Shown here: positions 17,033 to 26,898 of the stretch, piece by piece
Layout of the letters: every line of letters starts with the position of its first letter
Numbering within the stretch: position 1 is the first letter of the stretch
Assembly (NCBI RefSeq): GCF_030758295.1
Contig: NZ_CP132335.1
Location: 4,874,412-4,938,411, forward strand
DNA from: Pararhizobium sp. IMCC21322
Lineage (GTDB): Bacteria; Pseudomonadota; Alphaproteobacteria; Rhizobiales; GCA-2746425
Reading direction: 5' to 3'
DNA length: 64,000 nucleotides
Program-made: the position numbers and the translations under genes
The notes under the pieces: model-generated
Told to the model about the DNA's origin: nothing
What the model saw: the letters and a program-made list of their open reading frames with translations, nothing else
The model's database searches: none

Positions 17033-18202
17033 CTAACTATCAACGGATTGCGCATCCGGCATGCGCTTATCCGTCCCCGCCACGACCATTGCCATATTGT
17101 CCCGGTGGATCATTGTGTCCCGACCAGCATAGCCCAGTCGCGCCTCTATGTCTTTGCTGTGGCAGCCAATCAACCGCCCGGCGTCATCACTGTCATAGGT
17201 AATCAGCCCACGCGCCAGATGCACGCCATCGGGTGCTGTAATCCAGACACAGTCTCCGCGCTGAAACTGTCCTGATACGGCTGTAACGCCCGCAGGCAGC
17301 AGGCTTTTACCACGCTGAAGCGCTGCCACGGCACCACCATCAACGGTGATGGAACCCTTGGGTTCCAGACTTCCGGCAATCCAGCTTTTGCGGGCTGCCG
17401 TTGGATTGGTTGCCGCAGAAAACCATGTTTTGCGTGTATCCGCCCGGTCAATCGATGCAAGCGGATGCAAGGTTTTGCCAGACGCAATCACCATCTGCGC
17501 CCCGGCATGGGTTGCAATTTTACCGGCCTCGATTTTGGTTTTCATGCCGCCGCGCGACAATTCCGATCCGGCACTGCCAGCCATGGCCTCAATGGCCGGC
17601 GTAATGGTGTGAACAACCGGAATATGCTCGGCGGATGAATCCTGTCCTGGCGGCGCAGTGTACAGCCCGTCAATATCCGACAACAGAACCAGACAATCCG
17701 CACTGGCCATAGAGGCGACCCGCGCCGCCAGCCGGTCATTATCGCCATAGCGAATTTCCGATGTGGCAACCGTATCATTTTCATTGATGATAGGGATGGC
17801 CCCAAGCCGCAGCAGCGTGTCCAGTGTGGAGCGCGCATTCAAATAGCGCCGCCGCTCTTCTGTATCACTCAAGGTCAGCAAAATCTGTCCGGTCTGATAA
17901 CCATGTGCCGCCAGCACCCGGTTCCAGGCAGGCCCCAGCTCAATTTGACCAACAGCCGCCGCCGCCTGACTTTCTTCCAGCTTCAGCGGGCCTGAGGGCA
18001 GCTTCAGCAATTGGCGCCCAAGAGCAATGGCGCCAGACGACACGACCAGCACTTCGACCCCCGCCTTCTTCAATTGTGCCAGATCATCCGCCAGCGAAGC
18101 CAGCCAATCAGCCCTGACTTGACCAATGGCAGCATCCACCAGCAAAGCGGAGCCAACTTTGACAACAATGCGTTTGAAAGAGGAAAGTTTGCCAGCGTTC
18201 AT
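17033..18202 (-). CDS. proB: Glutamate 5-kinase with PUA domain
   Basis: 389 residues. Amino-acid kinase domain 1-265 ([10 protein letters not shown] at 12-21, [13 protein letters not shown] at 53-65, [10 protein letters not shown] near 137, [11 protein letters not shown] near 178, [13 protein letters not shown] near 220) followed by a PUA domain from about 285. It makes gamma-glutamyl phosphate, the first and feedback-controlled step of proline synthesis. It lies 22 bp after obgE and directly before proA. Confidence 0.97.
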   Translation of the reverse strand: MNAGKLSSFKRIVVKVGSALLVDAAIGQVRADWLASLADDLAQLKKAGVEVLVVSSGAIALGRQLLKLPSGPLKLEESQAAAAVGQIELGPAWNRVLAAHGYQTGQILLTLSDTEERRRYLNARSTLDTLLRLGAIPIINENDTVATSEIRYGDNDRLAARVASMASADCLVLLSDIDGLYTAPPGQDSSAEHIPVVHTITPAIEAMAGSAGSELSRGGMKTKIEAGKIATHAGAQMVIASGKTLHPLASIDRADTRKTWFSAATNPTAARKSWIAGSLEPKGSITVDGGAVAALQRGKSLLPAGVTAVSGQFQRGDCVWITAPDGVHLARGLITYDSDDAGRLIGCHSKDIEARLGYAGRDTMIHRDNMAMVVAGTDKRMPDAQSVDS

Positions 18203-18224
18203 ATCAAGTCACACCAGGCCGCGT

Positions 18225-19327
<1,103 letters not shown>

Positions 19328-19329
<2 letters not shown>

Positions 19330-19975
19330 AGTAATCCATCGCATAGGAATTGCCACGCGTCCGAGCCCGTTTGCGTCCGCCATCAGCTTCTGTGCCGATG
19401 CCAAAATAGGCCTCACGCGTCAGTTCCATGTCTCTATGATCCACATCCTCACCTCTGGCAAGACTGTGAACCCTGCTATTGCCGGTTTCCCTGAACCCCA
19501 GAAAGCTGAGCACCTTACCAGAACGTAGATTATCGACAAAATGACCGGAGTAGATAACCGGCTCATCACTGATGGCAAACACATGGTCAAGCAGCGCCGC
19601 AGCGGCTTCCTTCATAATGCCTTTGCTCCAATAGGCTTTCGCCAGCCAATAGCCGATTTCCGGATGTGGATGGCCGCTGCGCAGCCCGATCAGGCCCAGA
19701 AAAACACCTGTTTTCCAGTCACTGATTGCAAGACACATCTCACCGCACACACTGTTTTTTGAAAACTCTTCAAGAAAAGCGTCAAAATGGTCCGCTGTAT
19801 AGGGAAAGGGAACCTGTGCCAGATTTCGCGCAACGTCCTCGTCCGACAGGGCAGCCACCACCGCATCACGGTGTTCCGGCCCGACCGGAGAAAGACGCAG
19901 GCGATCTGTCACAATATCCACATGTCCCGCTTCCAGATCAGGCGGCGTAACATCTTCCAACTGTTTTCTAAACAT
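19328..19975 (-). CDS. GNAT acetyltransferase, RimJ/RimL-like (first downstream of rpmA pair, shorter)
   Basis: 215 residues. GNAT fold with VTDRLRLSPVGPEH near 24, GLIGLRSGHPHPEIGYWLAKAYWSKGI near 98-124 (acetyl-CoA binding region, shown in part), and a C-terminal FLGFRETGNSRVHSLARG. The family acetylates N-termini or small molecules. It overlaps the previous acetyltransferase gene by 8 bp. GNAT genes between rpmA and obgE are a known rhizobial arrangement; substrates are not known. Confidence 0.88.
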
Positions 19976-20660
19976 CGTCTCTTCCCCACGCTTTCAGGCT
20001 TTCCCAGCTTCGTCGGTCAAGCACATAACGTTCCACCGGTTGCATGCCCCCCAGCGCCACAGAATGCACCATGGCGTTTTCACGGAATTGGAACCCGCAT
20101 TTTTCAATGACCCGCCTGCCGCGCGCATTGGTCACCCGGCAAGTTGCCCAGACTGAACAGGCCAGAGTTCGGCCAAAAATATGGTCGATCAAAGCATGAC
20201 AGGCTTCGGCCGCATGGCCCTGGCCCCAATGGGCTTCGCCCAGCCAGTAACCGATCTCAAATCCCTCATACCCGGCGGAAGGCTTGCCATAGCTGCAGGC
20301 ACCAATGACCTGATCTTTGCTTTCATCCTGTCCACTGCTATCTGAGTCAGATTTCAGAACGATGACATAGGCGCAGCGGGTTTCATGACTTTCATTGGCA
20401 GCCGCTATCCAGTCCACAGCATCAGCACTGCTGTAAGGATGCGGCATATTTGAGGTCTGGGTTGCCACATTTGGATTATTTGCAAGCTCGGCAATCTGCA
20501 ATGTGTCCGACGCGTTGGGCGCCCGCAGCAAAAGCCGTTTAAAACTAACCGGCGTGCAGCATGGACGCAGGCAGGTATCTGCCACCGCTTCCAGACAGTC
20601 CTGCACCTGGCGATCTATATCGCCGCTTTGTAAATCTTCACCGTCGTTCTCATCCGTCAT
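19968..20660 (-). CDS. GNAT acetyltransferase, RimJ/RimL-like
   Basis: 230 residues from the ATG at 20660. The open frame continues upstream to 20756, but that stretch contains the rpmA terminator hairpin (20685-20715), so the later start is chosen. GNAT hallmarks: RLLLRAPNASDTLQIAELA near the N-terminus, GFEIGYWLGEAHWGQGHAAEA (acetyl-CoA loop) and GRRVIEKCGFQFRENAMV. It is paired with the overlapping, related acetyltransferase gene; the two look like paralogues. Confidence 0.88.
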   Translation of the reverse strand: MTDENDGEDLQSGDIDRQVQDCLEAVADTCLRPCCTPVSFKRLLLRAPNASDTLQIAELANNPNVATQTSNMPHPYSSADAVDWIAAANESHETRCAYVIVLKSDSDSSGQDESKDQVIGACSYGKPSAGYEGFEIGYWLGEAHWGQGHAAEACHALIDHIFGRTLACSVWATCRVTNARGRRVIEKCGFQFRENAMVHSVALGGMQPVERYVLDRRSWESLKAWGRDDV

Positions 20661-20684
20661 GACCTTGAATCCCGAAGTAAAAGA

Positions 20685-20715
20685 AAAGGGGAGATGGTTA
20701 CCCCATCTCCCCTTT
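20685..20715 (-). terminator. Terminator downstream of rpmA
   Basis: Perfect 13-bp arms AAAGGGGAGATGG / CCATCTCCCCTTT with a 5-nt loop. On the minus strand it is followed by TTTTCTTTTAC. It lies 65 bp after the rpmA stop and ends the rplU-rpmA unit. Confidence 0.9.
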
Positions 20716-20779
20716 GAAAATTCGGAATTTTGAATTCCACCGGGTCCATGAGACACCGGCGGTTTTAAAGAGTTGCCGG

Positions 20780-21049
20780 TTACTCTGCTGCTTCCATCAT
20801 GGGAAGTACGGATACGTAGGTTCGGCCATTTGCTTTGGCTTGGAACTGAACGTTACCCATGTCTTTCGCAAAAATAGTGTGATCTTTGCCCATGCCAACG
20901 CCTGTGCCCGGATGCCACTTAGTGCCCCGCTGACGCAGAATAATGTTGCCTGGAATCACAGCCTCGCCGCCAAATTTTTTCACACCAAGACGACGGCCTG
21001 CTGAATCGCGACCATTGCGTGAAGAACCGCCTGCTTTTTTATGTGCCAT
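20780..21049 (-). CDS. rpmA: 50S ribosomal protein L27
   Basis: 89 residues beginning [20 protein letters not shown], the invariant L27 N-terminus that reaches the peptidyl transferase centre, then [25 protein letters not shown] (shown in part as [15 protein letters not shown]). Second gene after rplU, followed by a strong terminator. Confidence 0.98.
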   Translation of the reverse strand: MAHKKAGGSSRNGRDSAGRRLGVKKFGGEAVIPGNIILRQRGTKWHPGTGVGMGKDHTIFAKDMGNVQFQAKANGRTYVSVLPMMEAAE

Positions 21050-21142
21050 GCTATTCGTCCTAATTTCTTAACTGCGGGGTTTCCAGAATCCGGAAATCAA
21101 GCCCACAAGATATTCAAATTCAAATTTCTTCTATCAGCCGTT

Positions 21143-21796
21143 TCAGCCTTCGGCAAGCACCTTGGCCTGACCGATCCAGTCTTCACGACCGATGCGACCT
21201 TTAAACGACAATGCATCATCAACCCGAGTCACATCGTCTTCACTGAAAGCTGCAACCTGCGCGTATTTGGTAATACCCAAACCATGCAGTTTCTTTTCAA
21301 GCACCGGGCCTACACCGGAAATCTTTTTCAGATCATCCGGCTCACCTTCAGGGGCTGTGAACAAAACTGCAGGCGCAGCATCTGCTGCTTTTTCTGCTTT
21401 TGGAGCAGCTTTGGGCTCTTCAGCCTTCGGCGCTTCTTCTTCCTTCGGAGCAGCCTTCTTGGCTTTCTTCGGTGCAGACTTTCCGTCTGTCAGAATATCT
21501 GTCACGCGCACAATCGTCAGATCCTGACGGTGCCCGTTACGACGACGTGAGTTCTGGCGGCGACGTTTCTTGAAGATGATGATCTTGTCGCCACGTGCCT
21601 GACGCACGATCTCGGCTACAACACTGGCACCATCAACTGTTGGCGCGCCAATCAGCGGCGCATCTGCACCACCAACCATCAGAACTTCTTTGAATTCGAT
21701 CGTTTCACCAGCTTCACCGGCCAAACGCTCAATCGTAATCTCATCATCGGCGGCAACGCGATATTGCTTTCCGCCTGTTTTGATGACTGCGAACAT
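21143..21796 (-). CDS. rplU: 50S ribosomal protein L21 with C-terminal helix-hairpin-helix extension
   Basis: 217 residues, about twice the bacterial norm. Residues 1-102 are standard L21 ([19 protein letters not shown], then [18 protein letters not shown]). An Ala/Lys/Glu-rich linker (about 105-145) leads to a C-terminal domain with [21 protein letters not shown] near 155 (shown in part), a helix-hairpin-helix-like element. This extension is known in many alphaproteobacterial L21 proteins; its job is unknown. First gene of rplU-rpmA. Confidence 0.97.
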   Translation of the reverse strand: MFAVIKTGGKQYRVAADDEITIERLAGEAGETIEFKEVLMVGGADAPLIGAPTVDGASVVAEIVRQARGDKIIIFKKRRRQNSRRRNGHRQDLTIVRVTDILTDGKSAPKKAKKAAPKEEEAPKAEEPKAAPKAEKAADAAPAVLFTAPEGEPDDLKKISGVGPVLEKKLHGLGITKYAQVAAFSEDDVTRVDDALSFKGRIGREDWIGQAKVLAEG

Positions 21797-21960
21797 ATTT
21801 TTTCTCCATGCTCCGCTTAACTGTACTCTTGGATCTCAGAATTGAGACATGCCAGAGTCAGCCAACTTTTTTCAGTCAGCACCCTTTGATAAAAAGATGC
21901 AGGTTTAAATGTGTACTTTAAATGTGAGGACAGCTTCTTGTGAGCCGATATCTCATCGTA

Positions 21961-21988
21961 CAACAACAAAAGGCGGCCAAAAGCCACC
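21961..21988 (-). terminator. Hairpin plus T-rich tract in the rplU leader (possible attenuator)
   Basis: On the minus strand GGTGGC (21988-21983), loop TTTTG, GCCGCC, then TTTTGTTGTTG. It sits just after the proposed rplU promoter and 165 nt before the rplU ATG, so it could act as a leader attenuator. The stem is short (6 bp, one G-U pair). Confidence 0.45.
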
Positions 21989-21997
21989 CTTCGCGCT

Positions 21998-22028
21998 GCT
22001 ATAGATGGGAAACCGGCACTTTTGTCAA
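21998..22028 (-). promoter_or_regulatory. Sigma-70 type promoter of rplU-rpmA
   Basis: On the minus strand TTGACA (22028-22023) and TATAGC (22003-21998) separated by 19 nt (18 if the -10 is read as CTATAG). The implied leader is about 190 nt. The remaining sequence from 21797 to 21960 holds no gene. Confidence 0.6.
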
Positions 22029-22171
22029 GATGTGATGCATCAAAGCCTCTGCAAAAACGCAATTTACAGGGGATTACCCCCCTTGTCTGCACACTATGCC
22101 CTGTGTATGGTCCGCCCGCTTTGACGACCACAATGAATTGGCCCTTTCGGGCTAGATGTCAAACAACTCGC

Positions 22172-22261
22172 GGAGAGATGCCGGAGTGGTCGAACGGGGC
22201 GGTCTCGAAAACCGTTGTGCGCGCGAGCGTACCCAGGGTTCGAATCCCTGTCTCTCCGCCA
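22172..22261 (+). tRNA. tRNA-Ser (anticodon CGA)
   Basis: 90 nt including CCA. Acceptor stem GGAGAGA / TCTCTCC, discriminator G, encoded CCA at 22259-22261. Anticodon stem CGGT/ACCG with loop CTCGAAA gives anticodon CGA, reading UCG. A long variable arm (GTGCGCGCGAGCGTAC region) is as expected for serine tRNA, and the T arm has GGTTCGAATCC. It marks the border between the housekeeping block and the accessory stretch. Confidence 0.96.
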
Positions 22262-23313
22262 TTTATCTTTGTAAGCAATTGAATTACAAAAATCTTATGA
22301 AGAACATGGTATGCGACCCTAAAATCTACCCTATAGAAAAACATATTTCTGTAGATGGTCAATTGAACTTAATGGCAGGTGCTGAGCATCCAAATTTCCA
22401 ATGCTGGCAATTTTGCTGAACCAAACGACTTAATTTCATAAACTGGTGGTCTGACTCCGACGCTTCGAACCCACACCCAAGCAATGTTCGAATGACCGTA
22501 ATGCGGGGCAAAGTGACCAAAACATCGGTCTTGGTCGACGGCAAAATGGGCTGGAAGCGGAAGTTCGCTGCAAGAGCGAGGTGAGGTCGATTCCACAGCG
22601 AGAACTGTCATTCAAGCAGTATGCAGCAAATCAGAAGCCATTAATACACACTACGCGGACGGAAAGCACCAATTCGCCGCGGGCCCACCAAAGGCCGGTT
22701 CCGGCGCATAAAGTGTGATATTTCACTGCAAATGCACCAATGGCCGCTTAGTCAGAGGCAGCATAATGTCAGCGTGCATTCGCACCGAGCGGCGTACACT
22801 CCCGCGTTGCTCAGCGTCGAAGAAGTCCCGGATCTTCTGCCGATCGCCCCTGGTCCGGGGGTCACATATCGCGTGGCACTCAGCATTTCGAGTAAATGGA
22901 TGTCTGTTGCACTTCAAAATTGAGACCGCCTCTCTACATAAATGTATTATGTCTCCTGCGTTGATCTATATGATTGAGGGCTCCATCGGAATTTTGATGC
23001 TTTTGGCTATTCCAATTGTCATTTTCGAAAATATAGCAGTGTTGCCCTACATAATATTGAACCAGGGGTCGATTGTCGGAAATTTTTTGTCGTAGCCGAA
23101 AATTATAATGAACTGCAGCAACGTTCTACATTGTGTGTCTGACGTAAGCGCCCCTTGATGATTCTGATCGCTTTGTCTAATCGCACTTAATTCTCCTTTT
23201 CCTGATTTCGATTGAATTAGTGCATATGGTCCGGCCCTCGCTGTCTTGTGTTGCCCCGCCATTTACGCTGAGAAATCTTAGTCGAAAACGAAGCGGAATG
23301 TGACCCCAAAGAA
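22262..23313. other. Gene-poor kilobase after tRNA-Ser
   Basis: No convincing coding region on either strand. Short open frames of up to 126 codons have odd composition and no recognisable domain. There is no copy of the tRNA 3' end in this stretch and no integrase. It looks like decayed DNA; I see nothing I can name. Confidence 0.6.
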
Positions 23314-23883
23314 CTACTTTGGTGGCTCTTTCGCTTCCATCGGCAGCGTGACGTGAGCAAGCGGGGTTTCACTCCACGTAATATAGGGACCACCAACAAA
23401 GGGGTTTCGCGGAAGGTCTGCAAGAACGGCCATGTCAGGAAAAAGCATCATGACATGCGGCCCCTCCTGCCTCCACACGCCGCCATCGTTCGGGTCGGTC
23501 GCCATCGGGTTGTCGTTGTTCATCATCGGATCACCGGCCAGCATGTAGGCAACGCCAATAACATCGGTTGTGAAAGCGGAACCCGAAGCGGCGGCCGCCA
23601 TCCATTTCATCCAAACGATGTCATTGCACATCGGGTGCTGATCACCCGGAATGAGCCCGACACCCGGCAAACAAACCCACCCGTTTGTTCCAGCGCGTAA
23701 AATGGCTCCATCGACGTCCATAATCGTGGCCTCGTTCGTGATATCCGATGGGGCTGCGGTGATGGCGCGTGCAATTTTGGCCTCTGCGGTTTCGGCGTTG
23801 GAAACTGTGGCAGCGCTTAGCAGCACAACCGATATTATCGCAGTGATGAAACGCCTTTGAGAGCGGGTTATTGTGTTCAACAT
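23314..23883 (-). CDS. Secreted hypothetical protein
   Basis: 189 residues with a signal peptide (about 1-30, ending SNAETAEAK). The mature part has AKIARAITAAPSDITNEATI (shown in part), a GTNGWVCLPG motif with a paired cysteine in DQHPMCNDI, a Met-rich GDPMMNNDNPMATDP segment, and GPHVMMLFPDMAVLADLPRNP. I recall similar secreted proteins of unknown function in marine bacteria with the TNGW-C and HPMC/DPMC cysteines. GGAGAT precedes the ATG. No operon partner is obvious. Function not known. Confidence 0.75.
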   Translation of the reverse strand: MLNTITRSQRRFITAIISVVLLSAATVSNAETAEAKIARAITAAPSDITNEATIMDVDGAILRAGTNGWVCLPGVGLIPGDQHPMCNDIVWMKWMAAAASGSAFTTDVIGVAYMLAGDPMMNNDNPMATDPNDGGVWRQEGPHVMMLFPDMAVLADLPRNPFVGGPYITWSETPLAHVTLPMEAKEPPK

Positions 23884-24145
23884 GTTGGTATCTCCATTCC
23901 TGTGTTGTCAAATTTGCGTAGGTCGGTTTATCGAAGCGGCCCCACTGTTCGTGGCGACGTTTTTTTTGCTTTTAGCGTGCGCCTTTGCTGCGTCGCAGAA
24001 TGGTCATGCGTAAATGCTGGCTCAACGGCAGTAGAGAACCCACAGTTCCTTTTTTACATTGTTTCCAATGTCTGTTCGTTGAGCGATTCCAAGTCTGAAA
24101 CATTGACGCTTTGATTTGTGAGTTCGATTGCAATTGATGCAGATA

Positions 24146-24518
24146 CTACAGCTTGCTCCGTGGCCTGTAGAAGTCGCGCCAAGCCTGCTGATCAAGAACA
24201 CCTGACATATCACCGTCCAGAAAAGGTCGCAGGAAATGTCTGTCGTACCGCAGGATGCACTTGGTACTGAAGGCAAAATCATATGCCGCATTACGGTCTG
24301 AATCGGCTGCGCTTCAGGTCCGATAGACCTCATAAGCGGCCAGAGACGGGAATGAAAATGCCGCAAAGGCCAGGTCATACGGCCCTTCTTGTGGGAGGAA
24401 CTATCCATGATGTGTGCCTCCAAAACCGGTCTACAAGAGGAATCCATGCTTTTGCATAGACCTCGAAGTTCGTGATTTTGGCAGGGTCAATTTTGTAGGT
24501 GACGTTACAGGTCATCAT
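24146..24518 (-). pseudogene. NIPSNAP-family gene, frameshifted
   Basis: It starts with ATG 24518 as MMTCNVTYKIDPAKITNFEV (shown in part) and matches NIPSNAP proteins through WIPLVDRF. The frame then shifts: the continuation GGTHHG, stop, FLPQEGPYDLAFAAFSFPSL is in a second frame, and the C-terminus DRNAAYDFAFSTKCILRYDRHFLRP is in the next, ending at TAG 24146. So there are two frameshifts and one internal stop. The ATG overlaps the stop of the GFA gene upstream (TGA within ATGATGA), showing the two were coupled. NIPSNAP proteins are small alpha/beta-barrel proteins of unclear function. Confidence 0.8.
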
Positions 24519-25018
24519 GATTTCTCCGGTCTGATTATTGTGCTGTTCTCCGTCGGCAGGGGCTTTGCGCCCATAACCTTTGATACCAGTGGCCCTGGGA
24601 ATTCCGCGTGTATGGTGACATGCTCCAGATCCGACGCCCAAGCAGGTTGCTCTGAGGCAAATATCCTGACCCGCTCTATAACATTCACCGGTTCGCTCAG
24701 AGATCCAGCCGGAACGATCATCTTTGTTCCGTCGCCACTTACCCAAGGCACGCCGGACCCGCAGACCCGGCAGAATGACTTGGAGATGTCGCGCCCAGAC
24801 ACTTGGTAATTGACAATATTGCCAGCACCCCCAAGCCAGTCGAACCCTTCGATGCCCACGAACAAGTTTGATGCGAAAGCCGATCCGGTGATCTGGCGAC
24901 ACTGATTACAGCTGCACAGAAACAGTTTCTCGAACGCGTTGGCGACCTCGAAGGACACGGCCCCGCAAAGGCAGCCACCTCTATTTTTTTGGAGGGATGG
25001 GGCGTCTTGTTGGGTCAT
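24515..25018 (-). CDS. GFA-family (CENP-V/GFA) zinc protein
   Basis: 167 residues from the ATG at 25018. Zinc cysteines are arranged as in glutathione-dependent formaldehyde-activating proteins: GGCLCGAVSFEV near 16, LCSCNQCRQITGSAF near 37, and SFCRVCGSGVPW near 84. The biochemical role of most members is unproven; some react with thiol-formaldehyde adducts. It is coupled to a broken NIPSNAP gene. AAAGG precedes the start. Confidence 0.9.
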   Translation of the reverse strand: MTQQDAPSLQKNRGGCLCGAVSFEVANAFEKLFLCSCNQCRQITGSAFASNLFVGIEGFDWLGGAGNIVNYQVSGRDISKSFCRVCGSGVPWVSGDGTKMIVPAGSLSEPVNVIERVRIFASEQPAWASDLEHVTIHAEFPGPLVSKVMGAKPLPTENSTIIRPEKS

Positions 25019-25062
25019 CAATTGCGCCTTTTATAATGCATCACGCCGCATGTTTTCGCGTG

Positions 25063-25491
25063 CTATCCAGCCGCTGCGATCAACTCGATGGTGTATCCAT
25101 CGGGATCCTCGAGAAACGCGATGACTTCTTTTTCATTGGTCTCAAAGGGCGCGAATTTCATAGGGCCAGCGGGCCTCGTCACCTTAACGCCCATGTTCGT
25201 CAGACGCGCGCAGGCCGCGTAGATATCCTGCACTTCAAGCGCGATATGACCATAGCCAGTGCCGTGCTGATAGCTGGTTTCGTCCCAGTTCCACGTCAAT
25301 TCCACCGCGGGGGCCAACGGATTGTTGCCATATCCCATGAACACCAGGGTGAAGCGGGCATCGGCGAATGTCTCGCGCCGCATCTCGCGCATGCCCAAAG
25401 CGTCTGCGTAAAAGGCGATAGAGCGATCGAGATTGCCCACGCGGAGCATCGTGTACAGGATGCGTGTGGGAAAGCTGGTCTGGTCGGTCAT
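25063..25491 (-). CDS. Glyoxalase I-like protein (lactoylglutathione lyase family) with a changed metal ligand
   Basis: 142 residues, close to Escherichia coli GloA. Conserved blocks: TMLRVGNLDRSIAFYADALGM, AVELTWNWD, GTGYGHIALEV, PDGYTIELI. Of the four metal ligands of GloA (His5, Glu56, His74, Glu122), the two glutamates and His74 are present, but the His5 position reads Tyr (RILYTML against RLLHTML). This may weaken or alter metal binding and activity. It lies 44 bp upstream of the GFA gene in the same direction, consistent with an aldehyde-detoxification group. Confidence 0.92.
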   Translation of the reverse strand: MTDQTSFPTRILYTMLRVGNLDRSIAFYADALGMREMRRETFADARFTLVFMGYGNNPLAPAVELTWNWDETSYQHGTGYGHIALEVQDIYAACARLTNMGVKVTRPAGPMKFAPFETNEKEVIAFLEDPDGYTIELIAAAG

Positions 25492-25561
25492 TCGAATTAT
25501 CCTTGCGAAGGGGCCGACACGCCATATCGCGGGCGTATCGGCGGAAGATGTCAGCTGGCGT

Positions 25562-26047
25562 TTATTGGCAGACTTCGCCGCTGTAGCGGACTAGCCCTTG
25601 CATGTTGTTAGTGTCGCGCAAATCAACGAGGCCATAGCTGTTGAAAGACCCGTTGGCGCCTATCATGGTGCCGCGTGCACTGCCCTCTTGGATGTCATAA
25701 GTGATCTCGATCATGAAACGACCGGGTTTGCCCGGCACAGCTGTTAAAATGCCTAGGTCTTTGGTCTGGAACGCACCGCCATCGCTGCGGCCAAAATAAT
25801 GCTCCATATCCATCTCGAGGCCCGTAGCTGTTTCGCGCTGAGCGGTGATTTTGCCTGCGGCGTTTTGCACGCTGCCCGTCAATGTGGCGGAGATGATGAT
25901 GGGGTTGCCTTCACCTTCTGCGAAAAAATTTGGGATTGCGACGCCACCGATAGGTGAACAGCTACCGGAAGCGGCGGAAGCGCTTGTGGTGCCTGAAAGG
26001 GAGATACTGGACGCGAGAGCCAGTGCGACGAGTGAAAGTCGGATCAT
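25562..26047 (-). CDS. Secreted hypothetical protein
   Basis: 161 residues with a signal peptide (about 1-26, ending SASAASG). The mature part begins GSCSPIGGVAIPNFFAEGEG and ends YSGEVCQ, so its two cysteines could form a disulfide joining the ends. The middle is predicted beta-rich (TATGLEMDMEHYFGR, GRFMIEITYDIQEG). AAAGGAA lies before the ATG. No domain recognised; function unknown. Confidence 0.75.
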   Translation of the reverse strand: MIRLSLVALALASSISLSGTTSASAASGSCSPIGGVAIPNFFAEGEGNPIIISATLTGSVQNAAGKITAQRETATGLEMDMEHYFGRSDGGAFQTKDLGILTAVPGKPGRFMIEITYDIQEGSARGTMIGANGSFNSYGLVDLRDTNNMQGLVRYSGEVCQ

Positions 26048-26166
26048 GTTATTTTCCTTTGAGTAGGTTGGGTTGGGACGTAAGTGTTTTTTTAGGATGC
26101 ACGCACCCCAGCGCTGGCCCGCATTTGAGGGCCAACGGATTGTTCCAATTGCAGTCGCTTTGTGGA

Positions 26167-26598
26167 TCAGGCGGCGTTGATATCCATCGCGTTTTGGATG
26201 TCACCAAGACGCAAGACCTGTCCCGCCCCAGCCCAGCCACCGTCGGTGACCTCATAAAGCATGGCCCAGTGGTTGAGCCTGCCATCATGGGGCCCGACGA
26301 TATCATCGATGATACGACCGATGTCGGCGACCAGGCACTTTCGAGTCTCATCGTTCAGGGCACCTTGGGGCGTTGTCACGGCGATGCGAAACGGAGGTTT
26401 CTGTTGCGCTGCGCCGCCGACATAAAATGTGCCTTGAGGCTTTTCATTAAAATGCGCCCAGACCAAAGACTGCGCGCCTGCACTTTCTAGTGGGGCACCT
26501 TCGGCCTTGAGGACGGCATTCGAGAGCTGCGACATCAGTGCGTCTTGTTGCGTTTTATCCAGATCACCCCGTGGGGCGTCTACTTGAATGAGGGGCAC
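26167..26598 (-). CDS. Tautomerase-superfamily protein (fused double 4-OT type)
   Basis: 143 residues from a GTG at 26598, chosen because it places the catalytic proline directly after the initiator (V/M-P-L-I-Q-V-D), as this superfamily requires; a TTG 12 bp upstream would bury it. Two tandem halves, PLIQVDAPRGDLDKTQQDAL at the start and PPFRIAVTTPQGALND from about 73, suggest the cis-CaaD/malonate-semialdehyde-decarboxylase style of fused tautomerase. GGAWYEV-like GGWAGAGQVL lies near the end. Substrate unknown. It probably is under the divergent TetR regulator. Confidence 0.82.
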   Translation of the reverse strand: MPLIQVDAPRGDLDKTQQDALMSQLSNAVLKAEGAPLESAGAQSLVWAHFNEKPQGTFYVGGAAQQKPPFRIAVTTPQGALNDETRKCLVADIGRIIDDIVGPHDGRLNHWAMLYEVTDGGWAGAGQVLRLGDIQNAMDINAA

Positions 26599-26658
26599 GG
26601 ATATTTCCAATCTTGTCTTAGGTTAAGTGTAATGGAGGGTAAGGCCACGGCTGGCGGT

Positions 26659-26757
26659 CTAGGAGACGCTTGCGTCCAACACACGGGTATAGAAGGCCGC
26701 AATGATTTTGGGTCGGCTGATCCCCGTCTCGACCTGCGACTTTGTCTGGTGCTTCAT
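26659..26757 (-). CDS. Possible 32-residue leader or remnant ORF
   Basis: ATG 26757 to TAG 26659 encodes MKHQTKSQVETGISRPKIIA and 12 more residues ending TRVLDASVS. It lies between the TetR operators and the tautomerase gene, in the same direction as the latter. It could be a true small gene, the truncated start of a larger one, or chance. No family recognised. Confidence 0.25.
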   Translation of the reverse strand: MKHQTKSQVETGISRPKIIAAFYTRVLDASVS

Positions 26758-26819
26758 CTGGCTATCCTTTGTGACGAGAGCGCCCGGTTTGATCGGTTGC
26801 TTCGCAATAGATTTTTGTA

Positions 26820-26877
26820 TATAACGATCGATATATAACGATCCCTATATCGTCAAGTAAAAAATAGCGATCGCTAT
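26820..26877. promoter_or_regulatory. Palindromic operators for the TetR-type regulator
   Basis: A perfect 14-bp palindrome ATAGCGATCGCTAT lies at 26864-26877, 22 bp before the TetR start. Upstream are overlapping dyads: TATATAACGATCGATATATA at about 26819-26838 (outer arms TATATA) and CGATATA/TATATCG spanning about 26829-26852. The GATCG core recurs. The arrangement between divergent genes fits autoregulated TetR control. Confidence 0.7.
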
Positions 26878-26898
26878 AAAAATTCGAAAGGACAGCTG

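Noticed and set aside
19968-20756. Longer 262-residue form of the GNAT protein
   Set aside because: The added N-terminus is encoded by the rpmA terminator hairpin at 20685-20715.
22159-22362. Short minus-strand ORF across tRNA-Ser
   Set aside because: It is the reverse complement of the tRNA gene; such ORFs (with TGIRTLGT-like peptides) arise from tRNA sequence and are not proteins.
22359-23095. Small ORFs on both strands of the gene-poor stretch
   Set aside because: No ribosome-binding sites of note, biased composition and no recognisable domain; they look like chance frames in decayed DNA.
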